Notes: generated from the sequence alone by a model not told the origin. A stretch of DNA of 64,000 nt from Aurelia coerulea (GCA_039566865.1 CM076954.1:15648001-15712000); one strand, 5' to 3'. Shown: positions 1 through 11,126, numbered from the stretch's first letter. Program-made: numbers and translations.

Positions 1-19
1 CAGCATGGACAAAAATTGA

Positions 20-260
20 ATATTTGGGGTCCACAAATCTGAAAACAGGAATAATCCTGCAATTTTACCCTGAAGTTGCGAACCTAAAATAAATGTTTTG
101 GTATTATTCAAAAACTGGGAAAGATCAAGAAGCTCATGAAATCATTCAAAAAACATTTTAGGGGCCCAGAAATACATAGCAATATTTGGGGTCTCCAAAA
201 CATTAGTCTCGATATTTAGGGTCCCCAAAACATTGGGCTTAATATTTAGGGGTCAGCAAA
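20..260. repeat. Degenerate short repeats, GATATTTRGGGTCCCC-like
   Basis: Units close to 'atatttggggtc' followed by 'ccaaaacatt' recur several times at intervals of roughly 35-40 bp, most clearly between 180 and 250. The array is too decayed to give a firm period. No gene is seen here. Confidence 0.4.
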
Positions 261-488
261 GAAATAATGCCATGGGCTCCCCGTATTGAAAGTTAGGGAG
301 TACCCCCTGGGAATTTAGCAACCTTCTTTAGCACCTAAAGGGACATTTGTTGGTATTTATTTCAAATTATACTATGTAAAGATATGTAGGGCAGCATTAC
401 ATTAACGAAATTAACTGCTAGGAAATGAGAAATGAATCATTTCCGGGTATTGCAGACCCATTTATCGTTTTCACTTTCCAAAAAAGAA

Positions 489-559
489 GCATTGGTGGTC
501 TAGTGGTAAGACTCTCGCTTGCCGAGCGGGTGACCGGGGTTCGATTCCCCGCCATTGCA
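489..559 (+). tRNA. tRNA-Gly (anticodon GCC), possibly repeat-embedded
   Basis: This is a 71-nt cloverleaf, the usual length for tRNA-Gly(GCC). The A box is TGGTCTAGTGG and the B box is GGTTCGATTCC. The anticodon stem CTCGC/GCGGG closes a TTGCCGA loop with anticodon GCC. The T stem is CGGGG/CCCCG. A run of seven T shortly downstream fits a Pol III terminator. One flaw is a T:T mismatch at the fourth acceptor pair (GCATTGG against CCATTGC), so it may be a pseudogene or the head of a repeat. Confidence 0.75.
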
Positions 560-1248
560 GTCTCCTTTTTTTGCCTGGCTTTCTATTTCTGTCAATGCCA
601 CAAGCCAAAACATAAAGGTCAAAAGTACAGGCCAAAGTTTCTGGCCAGAAGAAGAAAGACAAAATCTGAAATTCACAAAACAGAGGTCAAAGCAAAAGAA
701 GGTTGGTTGCACAACAAAATAAACTAGTATTTGAAACAAAGAGAAAAACAACATTTCTCTGAGATTTGAGATTTTTCCTTTCCAAAGTTCTCTGATTAGG
801 CCCTATAGAAATTAGCTATCATATGCTCTGAAGAAGATGAAATGCAGGCAAATGTTTTTATCAAATATGTTTTATAGGGTCTGCAGGTGTGAAGTGGGTA
901 GACTGGGTGTAAAATGGGTATTTATTGTTGATTGCTGGAAAACAGTAGACCCCGCACTGGTAAATCAAATGTTCACTATTTCAAGGATGGTAGTTCAAGC
1001 AGTTGTATCTAGAGGAAATCTGTCAACAAAGATTTTAGAAAAAGTTATCCAAATTTTCTGCCCTACTCATTTTCCTCAACCTTCTTTAGCACCCAAAGGG
1101 ACATTTGTTAGTATTTATTTCAAAAATTATACTATATAAAGATATGTGGGGCAGCATTACATTAACGAAATTAACTGCTAGTGAACGAGAAATGAGTCAT
1201 TTCCGGGTATTGCAGACCCATTTATCGTTTTCACTTTCCAAAAAAGAA

Positions 1249-1319
1249 GCATTGGTGGTCTAGTGGTAAGACTCTCGCTTGCCGAGCGGGTGACCGGGGT
1301 TCGATTCCCCGCCATTGCA
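1249..1319 (+). tRNA. tRNA-Gly (anticodon GCC), second copy
   Basis: The 71-nt cloverleaf is identical to the first copy 760 bp upstream, with the same A and B boxes, anticodon GCC and acceptor T:T mismatch. A T5 run lies about 8 bases downstream. The shared mismatch shows that the defect predates the duplication. Identity of both tRNA bodies despite divergence of the flanks hints at constraint or recent conversion, but 71 nt is too short to be sure. Confidence 0.7.
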
Positions 1320-1662
1320 GTCTGCTTCTTTTTGCCTGGCTTTCTATTTCTGTCAATGCCACAAGCCAAAACATAAAGGTCAAAAGTACAGGCCAAAGTT
1401 CCTGGCCAGAAGAAGAAAGGCAAAATCTGAAATTCACAAAACAGAGGTCAAAGCAAAAGAAGGTTGGTTGCACAACAAAATAAACTAGTATTTGAAACAA
1501 AGAGAAAAACCACCTTTTTTCACTGAGATTTGAGATTTTTCCTTTCCAAAGTTCTCTGATTAGGCGAACTGACAAAGCCACTGACTGAAAGAGACCCTCA
1601 GTGTAGCGACTTGTAAAGAGGGCTCCGACTGAGCTAGTTAATCTCAGTAGTGCGCATTCCAC

Positions 1663-2849
1663 AGATCATGCACTAGTTACTCTAAGTGAAAGCATTAAAT
1701 CCACACTTGATAATAACAGACTTGGTTGTGGAATCTTCATTGATCTTTAAAGGCCTTTGATACAGTTAATCATGAAGTTTTGCTTAAAAAACTGGAACAC
1801 TATGGCATTAGAGGTACTGAACTCATGTGGTTTGAATCTTACCTAAGCAATCGTAAACAAATGGTTTCTATTAATGGTCATTCTTCCTCATTGTGTGACA
1901 TAACATGTGGTGTTCCACAGGGATCAGTTCTTGGACCACTTCTCTTCCTCATCTACATCAACGACTTACCAAATGCCTCTAATGTGTTGTCATTCTTCTC
2001 TTCCTATTTGCTGATGACACCAATATTTATTATGAAGCTGATGATCTCAAAGGTCTTACCAAAACTATTGATAAAGAACTCAGTTAGGTGAAATTATGGC
2101 TTGATTGTAATAAATTGGCACTTAATATTGACAAGACCAGCTTTGTCTTATTTCATTCTTCTAGAAAGAAATTACCTGACCTTATCAACATTAAATTTGG
2201 CAAGGAAAACGTTTCAAGGGCTAAATATGTGAAATTTTTAGGAATTCTGTTGGATGAACATCTCACTTGGAAATACCATATCAATGAACTTCACAAGAAA
2301 CTATCTAGAACTTCCGGAATATTTTTCAAAATAAGACACTACATTCCCTTGCCATCTCTGATCAGCCTCTATAACTCCCTCTTTTCCTCATTCCTTTGTT
2401 ATGGTATAACTGCCTGGGTTTTAACATATACTACATATCTAAACCCACTTTTCCTGCTCCAGAAGAAAATTTTGAGGTGTATAAGTTTCCAACAATTCTC
2501 TGCTCCATCTGCACCAATTTTCCATTCATTAAAAATACTTAAACTGGAAGACATAATACATTCAAATATTCTGACGTTTGTGCACAAAGCTCTAAATAAA
2601 TTATCTCCTAGCTGCTTTCACAACTACTTCACTCCTAACTCATCTGTTCATAGAATTGACACTCGTCAGGCCACCAGGGGCGACCTTTTCAAATCCTTCA
2701 AAAACACAACCCTCTATGGTCTTCAAACAATCAAGTTCTTTGGCTCAAAGCTCTGGAACACTCTTCCTCTGTTCATTCGTGTTTCTAGCTCCGTTTCAGT
2801 ATTTTGGTCTAAATTGAAAACCTATTTCATAGACTCGTATTTATGTTAA
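1663..2849 (+). pseudogene. Reverse transcriptase fragment of the LINE, frameshifted
   Basis: The fragment shows the standard RT order: a 'KAFDTVNH' block near 1752, 'YLSNRKQMV' near 1843, '[19 protein letters not shown]' near 1909, the catalytic FADD at 2007-2018, then the thumb and C-terminal region ending with 'LWNTLP' near 2752. The frame breaks at least twice: near 1747, where a stop follows the 'FIDL' block, and between about 1980 and 2006, just before FADD. From 2007 to 2849 the frame is open. The function would be target-primed reverse transcription, but this copy is dead. Confidence 0.85.
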
Positions 2850-3009
2850 GGAATTCTTGAAAATTAACAAGAAGTCCTCTACTGTATGATTAGGTACATC
2901 TGGTTGTTTGCTGTTTTTATATAAAATGCTTTTGGTTTCTTTGTTTTTATTGGGGGGACTCTCTCTCGATTAGTTTATCTATTTAGAGAGTTCCTCCTTA
3001 GTCAATTAA

Positions 3010-3334
3010 TCTATTCCACCTGGGGGGGGGGCCATTATGGCCCCCCCAACCAAACATTGCTACACAGCTCTTTAACTGTATGAGACAGAGTGCTGGTACC
3101 AACTGACTTTTCCTAAAATTTAATGCTCTACAAGATTCCACAAATTTTGTTTCAATTTTACGAGTCATGTGACCGCTGAATGCCCTTATTTGGAGAGATG
3201 TCACAAAGGAAAACACTAAATTGCTTCTAGTTTGGCGAATTCTTGTTCAATTTTGTTTTAATTGGTGTCATTGAATTGCTCTCATTGCCCCCCCCAGGTG
3301 AGGAGTGAATGAAAAGAGCCCAGGTGGAATAGGG
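3010..3334. mobile_element. TTAA-flanked MITE inside the LINE tail
   Basis: TTAA lies on both sides (3006-3009 and 3335-3338). The left terminus TCTATTCCACCTGGG matches the reverse complement of the right terminus (CCCTATTCCACCTGGG). Poly-G and poly-C tracts lie just inside each end. No transposase ORF is present. TTAA targets fit piggyBac or Kolobok-type elements. Confidence 0.65.
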
Positions 3335-3623
3335 TTAAATACAATCTTGTAAAGTTTTCTTAATGTAATCACTGTAATCACTGTTTGTTATGTAATTAGT
3401 TGTATTGTAGTAATGTAGAATTGTATTTAAGGTTAATTGATAAATCAATGAAACTGTTAAATTGCCTGGTCATAGTAAAATTTGCGTTTTCATGAAAAAT
3501 AGAGAACAGTATATCTACCGTAATTCAAACTTGTAACATTGCACCATCTTTTTCAAAATCATATGGGGCTCAAGCCCTCCCTTCCTACATGTCTGTTTAC
3601 ATCATTTCATTTTATATTTTTAG

Positions 3624-3846
3624 TTGGTTATGGTAACTTCTCATTCAACTTCGCGATGTACACAGACAGAACATTCACAAGAATGCATTCGTTCTATCCT
3701 GTGAGTGTGAAATTGAGAGACTGGATGTATTTTGAAGTTCAATCAAGCACATCAGATGCAAATACCGTTGTTTTGATTGACCAATGCTTCTCCACGCCAA
3801 CTATGGATAGAAATCATTTCTTGAAGTACATTTTCATCAACAACAG
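3624..3846 (+). CDS. ZP-domain membrane protein, exon encoding ZP-C (first part)
   Basis: The acceptor (pyrimidine-rich tract then TTTTTAG) and donor (CAACAG|GTAGGT) bound a 223-nt open exon. It starts in phase 1 and ends in phase 2. The product contains 'FAMYTDRTFTRMHSFYPVSV', 'LRDWMYFEVQ' and 'LIDQCFSTPT', the order expected in the ZP-C subdomain: a YTD..F...YPV strand pair, a 'YFEV' strand, then C-x-x-TP. ZP modules polymerise secreted or membrane proteins into extracellular matrices. The exons for ZP-N and any other ectodomains must lie upstream; 1-3600 holds repeats only, so they are probably outside the window. Confidence 0.85.
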
Positions 3847-4065
3847 GTAGGTGAAACTGTTCACATCTTCTTTTAGACTTGTCCCAAGTCAATTTCCTAA
3901 GTCTGTCTGACTTATCCAAGGGATATCGGATCGGTCAGACAGACTCGTGAAATAGACTTGGGGCAAATCAAATCTTCTTAGGGTCATTCCGTTTATCGTG
4001 TGGTATGCTTACGTTTCTCCTCCTAGTTATCGCTACTACCACCTTAACTATCACTTTTCTTTGTA

Positions 4066-4543
4066 CCGGGTGAGTAAAAAAAATTTAAGACGTTTGGCGG
4101 GCTGTGGAATAAAATGTGCGTGGCCTATACATTCAAAAATTAAGTGTTAATCTGTTAGTCAAAGGCTAACTTAGATATGACAATTTGTTTGGCGAAGTCA
4201 CTCGTCTTTTAGACCCAGAAGTTAGGAAAATGTTGGTAGGGGGTTTTATGAGAACGAGAATTAAACTTTCCATTCTGGTCCACTTGCCAGACAATTGTAC
4301 TGAATATAAATTTCAATGGCAACTAAATCATGGACCAGAATGAAAAGTGGAATTCTCGTTCCCATACAAACCCCTTGCCAGCTTTTTGGGAATTTCTGGG
4401 TCCATAAAATGAATGATTTTACAAAGTAAAATTTTCACATCCAAGTTAGCCGCTGATTGATAGATTAGCATTTTCAGTTTCGAATATCCACCATGTACTT
4501 TATATAGCCAGCCCCCTAAACGTCTCATTTTTTACCCATCCGG
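4066..4543. mobile_element. TA-flanked fold-back MITE in the first ZP-gene intron
   Basis: TA lies on both sides (4064-4065 and 4544-4545). The left end CCGGGTGAGTAAAAAAA pairs with the reverse complement of the right end (CCGGATGGGTAAAAAA). Pairing continues, with gaps, for about 200 bp per arm, so almost the whole element can fold. No ORF is present. It is Tc1/mariner-like by target site. The terminus contains a splice-donor-like CCGG|GTGAGT. Confidence 0.75.
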
Positions 4544-4910
4544 TACAAAAATTAGGCTAATTGCCGGAGCTGTTTGATCTCATGCTTTGATCTCATGTTT
4601 TCTAAAAGACTAAGAAATGCAGCTGGTATTACGAGTTCTTAAATTAAGCAGATTTTGAGTACTCAAAGTTTCTTTACGAGTTTCTTGGGGGTGTGCTTTA
4701 CCTTCGGTGTTCGATCCGCAAATGATGCCTCGAAGCTAGTATGGGTATTAATAATTCAGGGCTTAACTGCAATTACATACATCTGTCGTGCTCACACTAG
4801 AAAACACAAAACAAACTATTTGGAAAGAAAGAGTGCCCCCTTTCGCTGGATTTTTGCTTTTTCATTCTATTGCTTTACTTCATCATGATAATACTCTCAT
4901 TATAACACAG

Positions 4911-5185
4911 ATGCAGAACTGACAAGACTGTTCAATTCCACAACGCAGTCAGCAATCGCCAAAGATTCAGCATACAAGCATTCCAGTTTCTTTCCAACAG
5001 TACAGCTGTCTACATTCATTGCCTCATCTTCCTGTGTCTCCGAAGTTCTTCGGACTATCGATGTACTTCTGGCTGTCCTGGTAATAATATCTACAGAGGT
5101 AGGAGGGATGTTAGTGGTGATGAAAAGGCCCTTGAAATCAAGTACTACTTGCTCGAGAGAGAAGTTCGCCTGGCACAAGTCAAAC
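4911..5185 (+). CDS. ZP-domain membrane protein, exon with ZP-C end and furin site
   Basis: The exon starts after TTATAACACAG and ends at CAAAC|GTAAGT. It enters in phase 2 and leaves in phase 1, matching both neighbours. The joined frame gives 'INNRCRTDKTVQF', the usual C-x-x-D-x-T-V step of ZP-C. It then gives 'FQFLSNSTAVYIHCLIFLC', the conserved F-x-F-x(5)-V-x-I-H-C strand, and a final cysteine group (C..C..C). After the domain comes RGRRDV, an R-x-R-R furin-type cleavage site, as expected for release and polymerisation of ZP proteins. About 35 more ectodomain residues follow. On the minus strand a long ORF overlaps this exon but is a shadow. Confidence 0.88.
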
Positions 5186-5660
5186 GTAAGTGTGCGATCA
5201 TGAACAATGATCAGATTTATTACATGAGTCCTTGCTCTCACTCCGTTCCCTCCCCCTACAATACTACCACAATACCTATTACAGTTCAATTCAATGGACA
5301 AAGCTGAGACGCATGTCATCAGTCTAGACAATAATGTGCCTTAGTTTAGATCATGCTAAAAATTAGACCTTAGCTTTCAATGGCTTTAATCATAATGTAT
5401 CCATTTAACATGGTACCATCTTGATATTGTACACATTATGTCTTGATATAAACAAAACTTTATGGATGACGGTGTTATCGATGAAAGCGTCACCATGCAT
5501 GATATCAGATAACTTGATGCATGTACGATATCCCACTTTTGAAAATTCATAGCGCCAAGAGTACTTGATGGATTGGAAAACGAGTTGAACTTTGCTTGAT
5601 AGCCGAGAGACTGAAGTATTACTTGATTTTTTATGCATTTCTATGAGCACTGTGAATATA

Positions 5661-6185
5661 TCGGGTGAATAAAAAAAAGGTCCTGCGTTTGAAAGGCTAC
5701 TGCTACCTGAGTATATAAGCAATGATATTTAGCAATATCTGATTGAATTATAAAGGTGTTCAATTATTTCTAGAATTTTTCCTTGCTGAAATCGGTCACT
5801 CCGTTCAGATTCTACAAAGGATTTTCTAAAAACAGCCCCTTCGAGAAGCCTTAAAAAACGTAATATGTTTCTGCATTATGTTTACCTTACAGCAATGACT
5901 TCAGCACGCTCTTGGGGGAATAAAAAAGTCTTCCCCTTGTATGAATAACTTATTCAGGGGGATTCCATTTTCCCAAGAGGAAAAAATACATGAATGCATC
6001 AAAGTGTCATTTATTGCTAGGAAGCAAGAAAAAGGGAAGTGTTGCTCATCGTTTCTAGTCGTTTTTGCAGGTTTTCGAAAGGGGTTTTCTGCACCTAATT
6101 GGACAAGACGTTTTCAATAATATTGCTTTGACATTCAGGGAGCAGAATTTTTCCAAACACCGGGCCTTTTTATTGACTCACCCGG
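5661..6185. mobile_element. TA-flanked MITE in the second ZP-gene intron, same family as 4066-4543
   Basis: TA borders lie at 5659-5660 and 6186-6187. The left end TCGGGTGAATAAAAAAAAGG matches the reverse complement of the right end (CCGGGTGAGTCAATAAAAAG), and similarity continues for about 50 bp. It shares its terminus with the element in the previous intron. The interior has no convincing coding sequence. Confidence 0.65.
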
Positions 6186-6189
6186 TACG

Positions 6190-6575
6190 TGAATATGACT
6201 TTACGAAAATTTCATCGTTGTGAAAATCTTGAAAAAAGGCCTAACCACCGGAAACAATCAAGGAGCAATTTTCTGATATCATCGGCACATTAATTGACAT
6301 TTGGCTTGCAAAATTCCAATATTTTTTTGAAAACCTATTTCTTACAACTCCTGCGAGAGATGAAATGTCCTTGCGCAGTGTTCAAAAAGGCCTAACCACT
6401 GGATCATTTCATAAAGGAACTCCTCCCACAGAACAATCAAGGACGTACAATTTTCATTCATAAGAGATATCATCGGCACATTAATTGACATTTGGCTTGC
6501 AAAATTCCAATATTTTTTGAAAACCTATTTCTTACAACTCCTGCGAGAGATGAAATGTCCTTGCGCAGTGTTCTT
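6190..6575 (+). repeat. Tandem duplication, 191-bp offset, in ZP-gene intron
   Basis: The segment running from 'gatatcatcggcacattaat' (6275) to 'ccttgcgcagtgttc' recurs with near identity starting at 6466. The upstream parts ('aaaggcctaaccac', 'acaatcaagga') are also repeated. Very low divergence implies a recent event. Confidence 0.75.
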
Positions 6576-6982
6576 TGTGAGGAGACTCCCGTTGATTTCG
6601 ACAGGAGCTTTAGACCTCTTTTTCAGGCATCTCGCAGCCATGAAATTGTCGTAAAGTGACCTAGTATATTTTCAGTGCTCATAAAAACACGAGAGAAATC
6701 ACGCACAAAGTTTGGTCTTTCGGTTCCATCTAGAATTTGAATCATTCAAATTCGTAAATAGTCTCGGTGCTATCAATTTTCAAAAGTGGAAACTTTTTTC
6801 TGGCTTACTCAATAAGTATGTTGTGTGGAAAACAATTCGCCGGTTCTACGCCGGTTCAGGAAAACTTTTCCCTTGTTTCCATCAGGCAGTCCTCTAACGA
6901 TTTAATCTTGTCACATGTAAAAAGAAGGTAAAGTGTGATGTACTACGTTCAACAATATTGATGATTCTTCTTTATTTGACAG

Positions 6983-7296
6983 CAAACAATGACAAACAAA
7001 ATACAAAAACAGAGGGTAGCAAGGCCGGTGTTATTGGCGCAAGTGTTGGTTGCTTCGCTTTGATGTGTGTCATCATTGGCCTCGTCATCAAGATGAGAAT
7101 GCAAAACAAACGAGCACAAGTTGGTGCGGGAGGACCCACTAGAGGAGAGATGTATGTTGACATGACTGAAAAGCAAACGAAGAATGACTGTGAAAAGACA
7201 GCCAACGAGAAAGAAGAAAATCCTACCTACCTGCAGAATATTGGCGTGATGAACAAAGGAATGGAGCAGGAGGTCTATAAAGTATCACATGCATAA
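6983..7296 (+). CDS. ZP-domain membrane protein, last exon: transmembrane helix and tail
   Basis: The acceptor TTTATTTGACAG leads in phase 1 directly into an open frame that ends at TAA (7294-7296). The first ~15 residues are a polar stalk. They are followed by about 23 hydrophobic residues ('AGVIGASVGCFALMCVIIGL' onward) and a basic stop-transfer run (KMRMQNKR). This fits a type I membrane anchor. The cytoplasmic tail is about 65 residues, rich in K, E, T and N, with three tyrosines (in 'EMYVDM', 'PTYLQNI' and 'VYKVSHA') that could be phosphorylation or sorting sites. The order ZP domain, furin site, TM and short tail is the classical design of ZP-family proteins. Confidence 0.88.
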
Positions 7297-7339
7297 ACAC
7301 TCGACTGCGAGGGGCAAATCTTTTCATAAATGTTGTACA

Positions 7340-7700
7340 CTTTGATAAGAAATCTCAAAAAAATCTTCAGAGGTTCCCAAGAATCTCGAACAATTTTAAG
7401 AATTCAAAACTTTCAAGACCTTAGAAATCCCAGAGAAAATCCAAACATTTGTTGAAAATCTAGAAATAATTCCAGAAATCTCACCGAATAAATGGTAACA
7501 ATTCTCAGGTAATCTTTCAAAAATCCTTTGAAAATCTCAAAAATCGGATCTTGCAAAATCTCAAAAATCTTTGAAAATCTCAATCTCCAAAATATAAAAT
7601 CTCAGAAATATAAAAGTCTTTAAAGGTCTAAAAAAACTTTGAACATCTCAGAGAAAATCTCATCTTTAAAAAGTCTGAGAGATTTTGATATCCCAAAATC
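7340..7700. repeat. AT-rich degenerate AAATCTC repeat after the ZP gene
   Basis: The motif AAATCTC(AAAAATC) recurs many times with substitutions. An AATAAA at 7487-7492, about 190 bp after the stop, is a plausible poly(A) signal for the ZP gene. No coding sequence is seen up to 7870. Confidence 0.5.
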
Positions 7701-7872
7701 TCGTATGCTAATTTTGGAGTGATTTGCCCTTGATTGACTGCACATTGTATCGGTTTCTGTTATAGAAATGCCGGTTTTCTTGAGCTATTTCTAGTACAAA
7801 TTCACAGGCTCATTCTTGAGGCATTTGAACAGATTTTAGTCAGGGATGTACCGCACAAGCTTAAAGAATATA

Positions 7873-9531
7873 CCAGGTGTCCCAAAAATGTACTCCCGTT
7901 TGAAAAATCACCAAAAAATTTGATTACAAGACCGATCTTCAATTTTCTTTCTTTCTGCAAGTAGATCAAGGACCAAATCATTTTCCCAGACATGGCTAAT
8001 CTAGTAATTCGTTTAGAAATTAGCAAACATAGCTCTTTTTAATTCTACCTGAATTTGAATCATACTGTAAATTAGCACTGATGATTGCCAGATCAATTTC
8101 TTTGTGCATGTAAAGCTTCTAGTTTGATCATAAACGACAGAAAGAAATGCGCACTTTCATTGGAGACTTCAATGTCAGGGACCGCGGAGCATAATTTCGA
8201 TTGGGGGGGCTAAAAAGGAGGGAGAAACTTGAGGGGGTCCGGGGGCGAAGCCCCCAGAAAAATTTTCCTGACCACGCCCTCTACTTTGGCTATAAATGCG
8301 ACCAACACCCTTTTCATGCCAAGAAACGCCCGGGAAAAGATATTCATTTGTAGCATAATTAACCACCAAATCCTACTGTATATCACCATAAAAGTCGAAA
8401 ATAGTTGCAGTTCATAGTACGTCTAACATTTGATAGCGAAGGATTAAGGACCACGCAGCATCTTTTGGTACAAAGGGAAAGGCCTTATGACGAAGTTAAA
8501 TAGCTCTTGGAATTATTTCGTTTCAAGAAATAGATAATATTATGGTAACATAACATAACGCTTCTATACTTTCAGAGTTAAACATTTTAACACAACAGAA
8601 CCTAATAACTTGAACTTTTTTTATTCTGAGTAATTTTGTATCATCAATGAATCTAAATTTTAATAAAATTTCTCGAAATTTCGTATCCTGTTCTCGTTTC
8701 TATGATGAAAATAGTTGCAACTTCGATATTGTTTATTCTGTCTGTACTTTGTTCGTGGTTATGAAGAATTGCTAAATAGTTGGACTTTTTTGGGACATTC
8801 TTGAGCGAAGCCAAGTTTTTAGACGCCTTGATAAAGAGATTGATCGTTCGCCAGTTGCAGGGTTGACACTCGGCAGTTTACAAATTTGGACAATTTCACT
8901 AATTAGCAATCTTTGAGCAACTGGAATTTGCTTTAAAAACGTCCAGATATCATGAAAGAAATCTATCTTTACATCTTTTACTAAAAGTTGGAATATTTCG
9001 AGCTATGGTAACAACAGTGAAATTTTTATGTCGTCTGCATAATTCTCCTCAAAGTATTTCATTTGAGACGAAACATCGCTTGCATTAACGAAGTTAACCA
9101 GAAGAGATTCAAAGTTTTTTGAAGAAATAAAGCTGGGCTGGTTGAGCCTCTCATTGGTTGCCTCAAATGAGATCAATGCCTCAAAATAAATTCTTCTGCA
9201 ATGATCCTGTTCTGTTTCAGGAAAACTCCCTGACGCCTTACCTATTTCAAAACGAATGGTACTCAAAAACTATAAAATGAAAAAACTATATCTTGAAAAT
9301 TATTGGGGGGGCTAAATTCAATGATGATAAAAAGTCTGAGAATTTTTTACTCTTAGGCAGATTGAATATTTTGCTTAAAAACTATAGCCAAGATATAGTT
9401 TTTCTACTTGTAATTTTCCTACCTTGTTGTATCAGAAGCAGACAAACCAAGTCAAAAAGAAAATGTTCTAAACGTTTGATAATCATTTTTTTTGTGATTT
9501 TTTAAACGGGAATATTTTTTGGGACACACAG
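7873..9531. mobile_element. TA-flanked composite element with GTGTCCCAAAAA ends
   Basis: TA lies at 7871-7872 and 9532-9533. The left end CCAGGTGTCCCAAAAA and the reverse complement of the right end (CTGTGTGTCCCAAAAAA) stay alignable for about 60 bp, sharing 'CCCGTTT' and 'AAAAATCAC'. The ends resemble those at 38630 and 50435. A poly-G, 'ccgggggcgaagccccc' block at 8200-8260 looks like a further G-rich insertion whose borders were not resolved. A coding-like minus ORF lies at 9003-9241. Confidence 0.55.
9003..9241 (-). CDS. Unidentified coding-like exon within a transposon
   Basis: The minus frame is open for 79 codons up to a TAG. It could begin after an acceptor (TTTTGAAATAG|G) at 9242-9243. 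The product is balanced and hydrophilic, with stretches such as 'YFEALISFEATNERLNQPSF' and 'FEENYADD', unlike typical intergenic translations here. It is the last exon of something, or a captured gene fragment, because it sits inside the 7873-9531 element. No family was recognised and no partner exon was found to the right. Its reality depends on a database match. Confidence 0.25.
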
Positions 9532-9990
9532 TACCTTTGTTTGCAAATGTTTACCTGCACAACTTTTATTAACAGTTTATTCTCTAAAAGTTTCATAAAT
9601 CTACCAATTGAGTTAAAAAATATGTCCATTGTGTGCAAAATCATACTGGAAAAGCAAGGCGACCAATTTATCAAATTTTAATTCCAGCAGGTATCTTACT
9701 GAGGCCGAAGCTTGATCTCAATTTTTAGATTCTTCGTAGTTGGTCAATTTGCCAACAAAAAAAAACCGCCCAAACGGACTGTTAATCATGATGTAAAATT
9801 TGAATTTTTTATGGTCAGCATGGAGGAGAGAGCATAATCACATTTCAACAGTTTCCTAGCTACACTACAAAGCAGTGGATTTAATTGAGCCACTCACGTA
9901 AAGTTTTAGCCAAAACCCATGGAAGCTTTTTTCTGGAATTCTGCATTGTACATGATCAATGGATTCACAAAATCAAGAACATACGCAGGG

Positions 9991-10470
9991 TTCAAACCTT
10001 TAAGATGGTAGGTGTAAAGTTCTATTGTATTTTTCTCTGAATTAAATTGCTTGGAAGGAACTTAGGGTACTTTGCTGTAAATCTGCAAATGTTTGATATT
10101 TTGATTAGTTTTCAAATGGCGGCATTCATTATATTTGAGGCTGTGACATTATCAAATTTCTAAATTTTAAACCAGAAGAGCTTCAGATTTCTGCTTGCCA
10201 CCATATTGTACACCTTCATAAACTATGGTTTTTTTCAGTTTGTATCATTTTTCCTCTATTCATCTAGGATTTACGATGATTTGAACTTTTTCAAAATTTT
10301 CCATGAATTCTTTCAAAAGTATTTAAAACGGTGCCACTTTGAAAAAAATCAATTTATCAAAAAATGTCCACGACACATTTACAGCAAAGTACCCTGATTT
10401 CCTTTCAAGCAATTCAATTCAAAGAAAAATGTGATACAATTCCACACCTACCTTTTTAAAGATTTGAAAC
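9991..10470. repeat. Inverted repeat with ~100-bp arms
   Basis: The left arm (9991-10093) and right arm (10372-10470) are inverted copies, for example 'agggtactttgctgtaaat' against 'atttacagcaaagtaccct'. A loop of about 280 bp separates them. It is a probable non-autonomous DNA transposon. Exact ends and target duplication were not resolved, and no ORF of note lies in the loop. Confidence 0.6.
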
Positions 10471-10743
10471 ATTTGAGCCCTCTGCTGCTAAAATCAAATC
10501 AAACACTCAGCCAGACAACGGAGTTGTAATTTTTGGAACTGGTGTTATAGCTTTTGTGATGTGACTTTTCAAATAGCGGATTCAATTTTCTGACTCCCCT
10601 TTAGGTGCCTATGGTTTCATTCGGTTCGTTCATATTTTAATTGCAGGTAATTCAGAAGCTCCCTGCCTGTAGCATGTGACAAGCTCTCATCCATGAGAAA
10701 ATAACAAGATTGTGTCAAACTTAACTTTTTGCAAATTCATTAA

Positions 10744-10921
10744 AGGGAAGGTAAGCATATAAAAGTGGCTCAAGCCACTTGCAGCCACAGTCTAGCCAAT
10801 CATTTATCAGTATTTCCTGTTGACTTCGATAAGTTACCCAAATACGGTGCGGCACGTGTTACAGCCTTTTGTCTTTTGCACGGCTATTTTCATCAAATGC
10901 TTATATATGCTTAGATTCCCT
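10744..10921. mobile_element. 178-bp TTAA-flanked MITE
   Basis: TTAA lies at 10740-10743 and 10922-10925. The ends AGGGAAGGTAAGCATATA and (reverse complement) AGGGAATCTAAGCATATA form an almost perfect 18-bp terminal inverted repeat. A close relative of its left half occurs at 56249. Confidence 0.8.
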
Positions 10922-11126
10922 TTAAGTTGATTCTTATTTCTTTATGTATTGGGGCACGTAGCAGATGATGCATTAGTTTATCGTTATTCATTATTTACAA
11001 TACCTCAGAGATTGGGATATAAATTTAGCCTCGTGCTTTTGGAAACTTGCTGTTCTGACGATGAAGCACAGTATTGCTTCGAAACGCCAATAACAATTAT
11101 ATAGTATGGCCTAGTCTTTTAATCGT

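Larger units (their letters stand above)
310..1560 (+). repeat. Tandem duplication of a ~470-bp unit, offset 760 bp
   Basis: The block around 310-775 recurs almost base for base around 1070-1545. Each copy holds a tRNA-Gly-like unit preceded by the same ~110-bp leader (starting 'ttccgggtattgcagaccca') and followed by the same ~200-bp tail. The copies differ by scattered substitutions and small indels. The stretch between them (about 780-1070) is not duplicated. It could be a segmental duplication or two copies of one composite SINE-like repeat. Confidence 0.75.
1663..3460 (+). mobile_element. Non-LTR retrotransposon (LINE) remnant, 5'-truncated
   Basis: Reverse transcriptase homology starts abruptly near 1663, next to the duplicated tRNA unit, and runs to a stop at 2849. 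An AT-rich 3' region follows to about 3460. A 325-bp TTAA element (3010-3334) is inserted in the 3' region. The clade is uncertain (Jockey/CR1-like superclade by motif style). It is not mobile because the 5' part is missing and the frame is broken. Confidence 0.8.

Noticed and set aside
4900..5331. 143-residue minus-strand ORF
   Set aside because: It is antisense to the ZP exon at 4911-5185, which has matching splice phases and ZP motifs.
8175..8280. G-rich block starting CAGGGACCGCGG as another hAT element
   Set aside because: No matching second terminus or 8-bp duplication was found.
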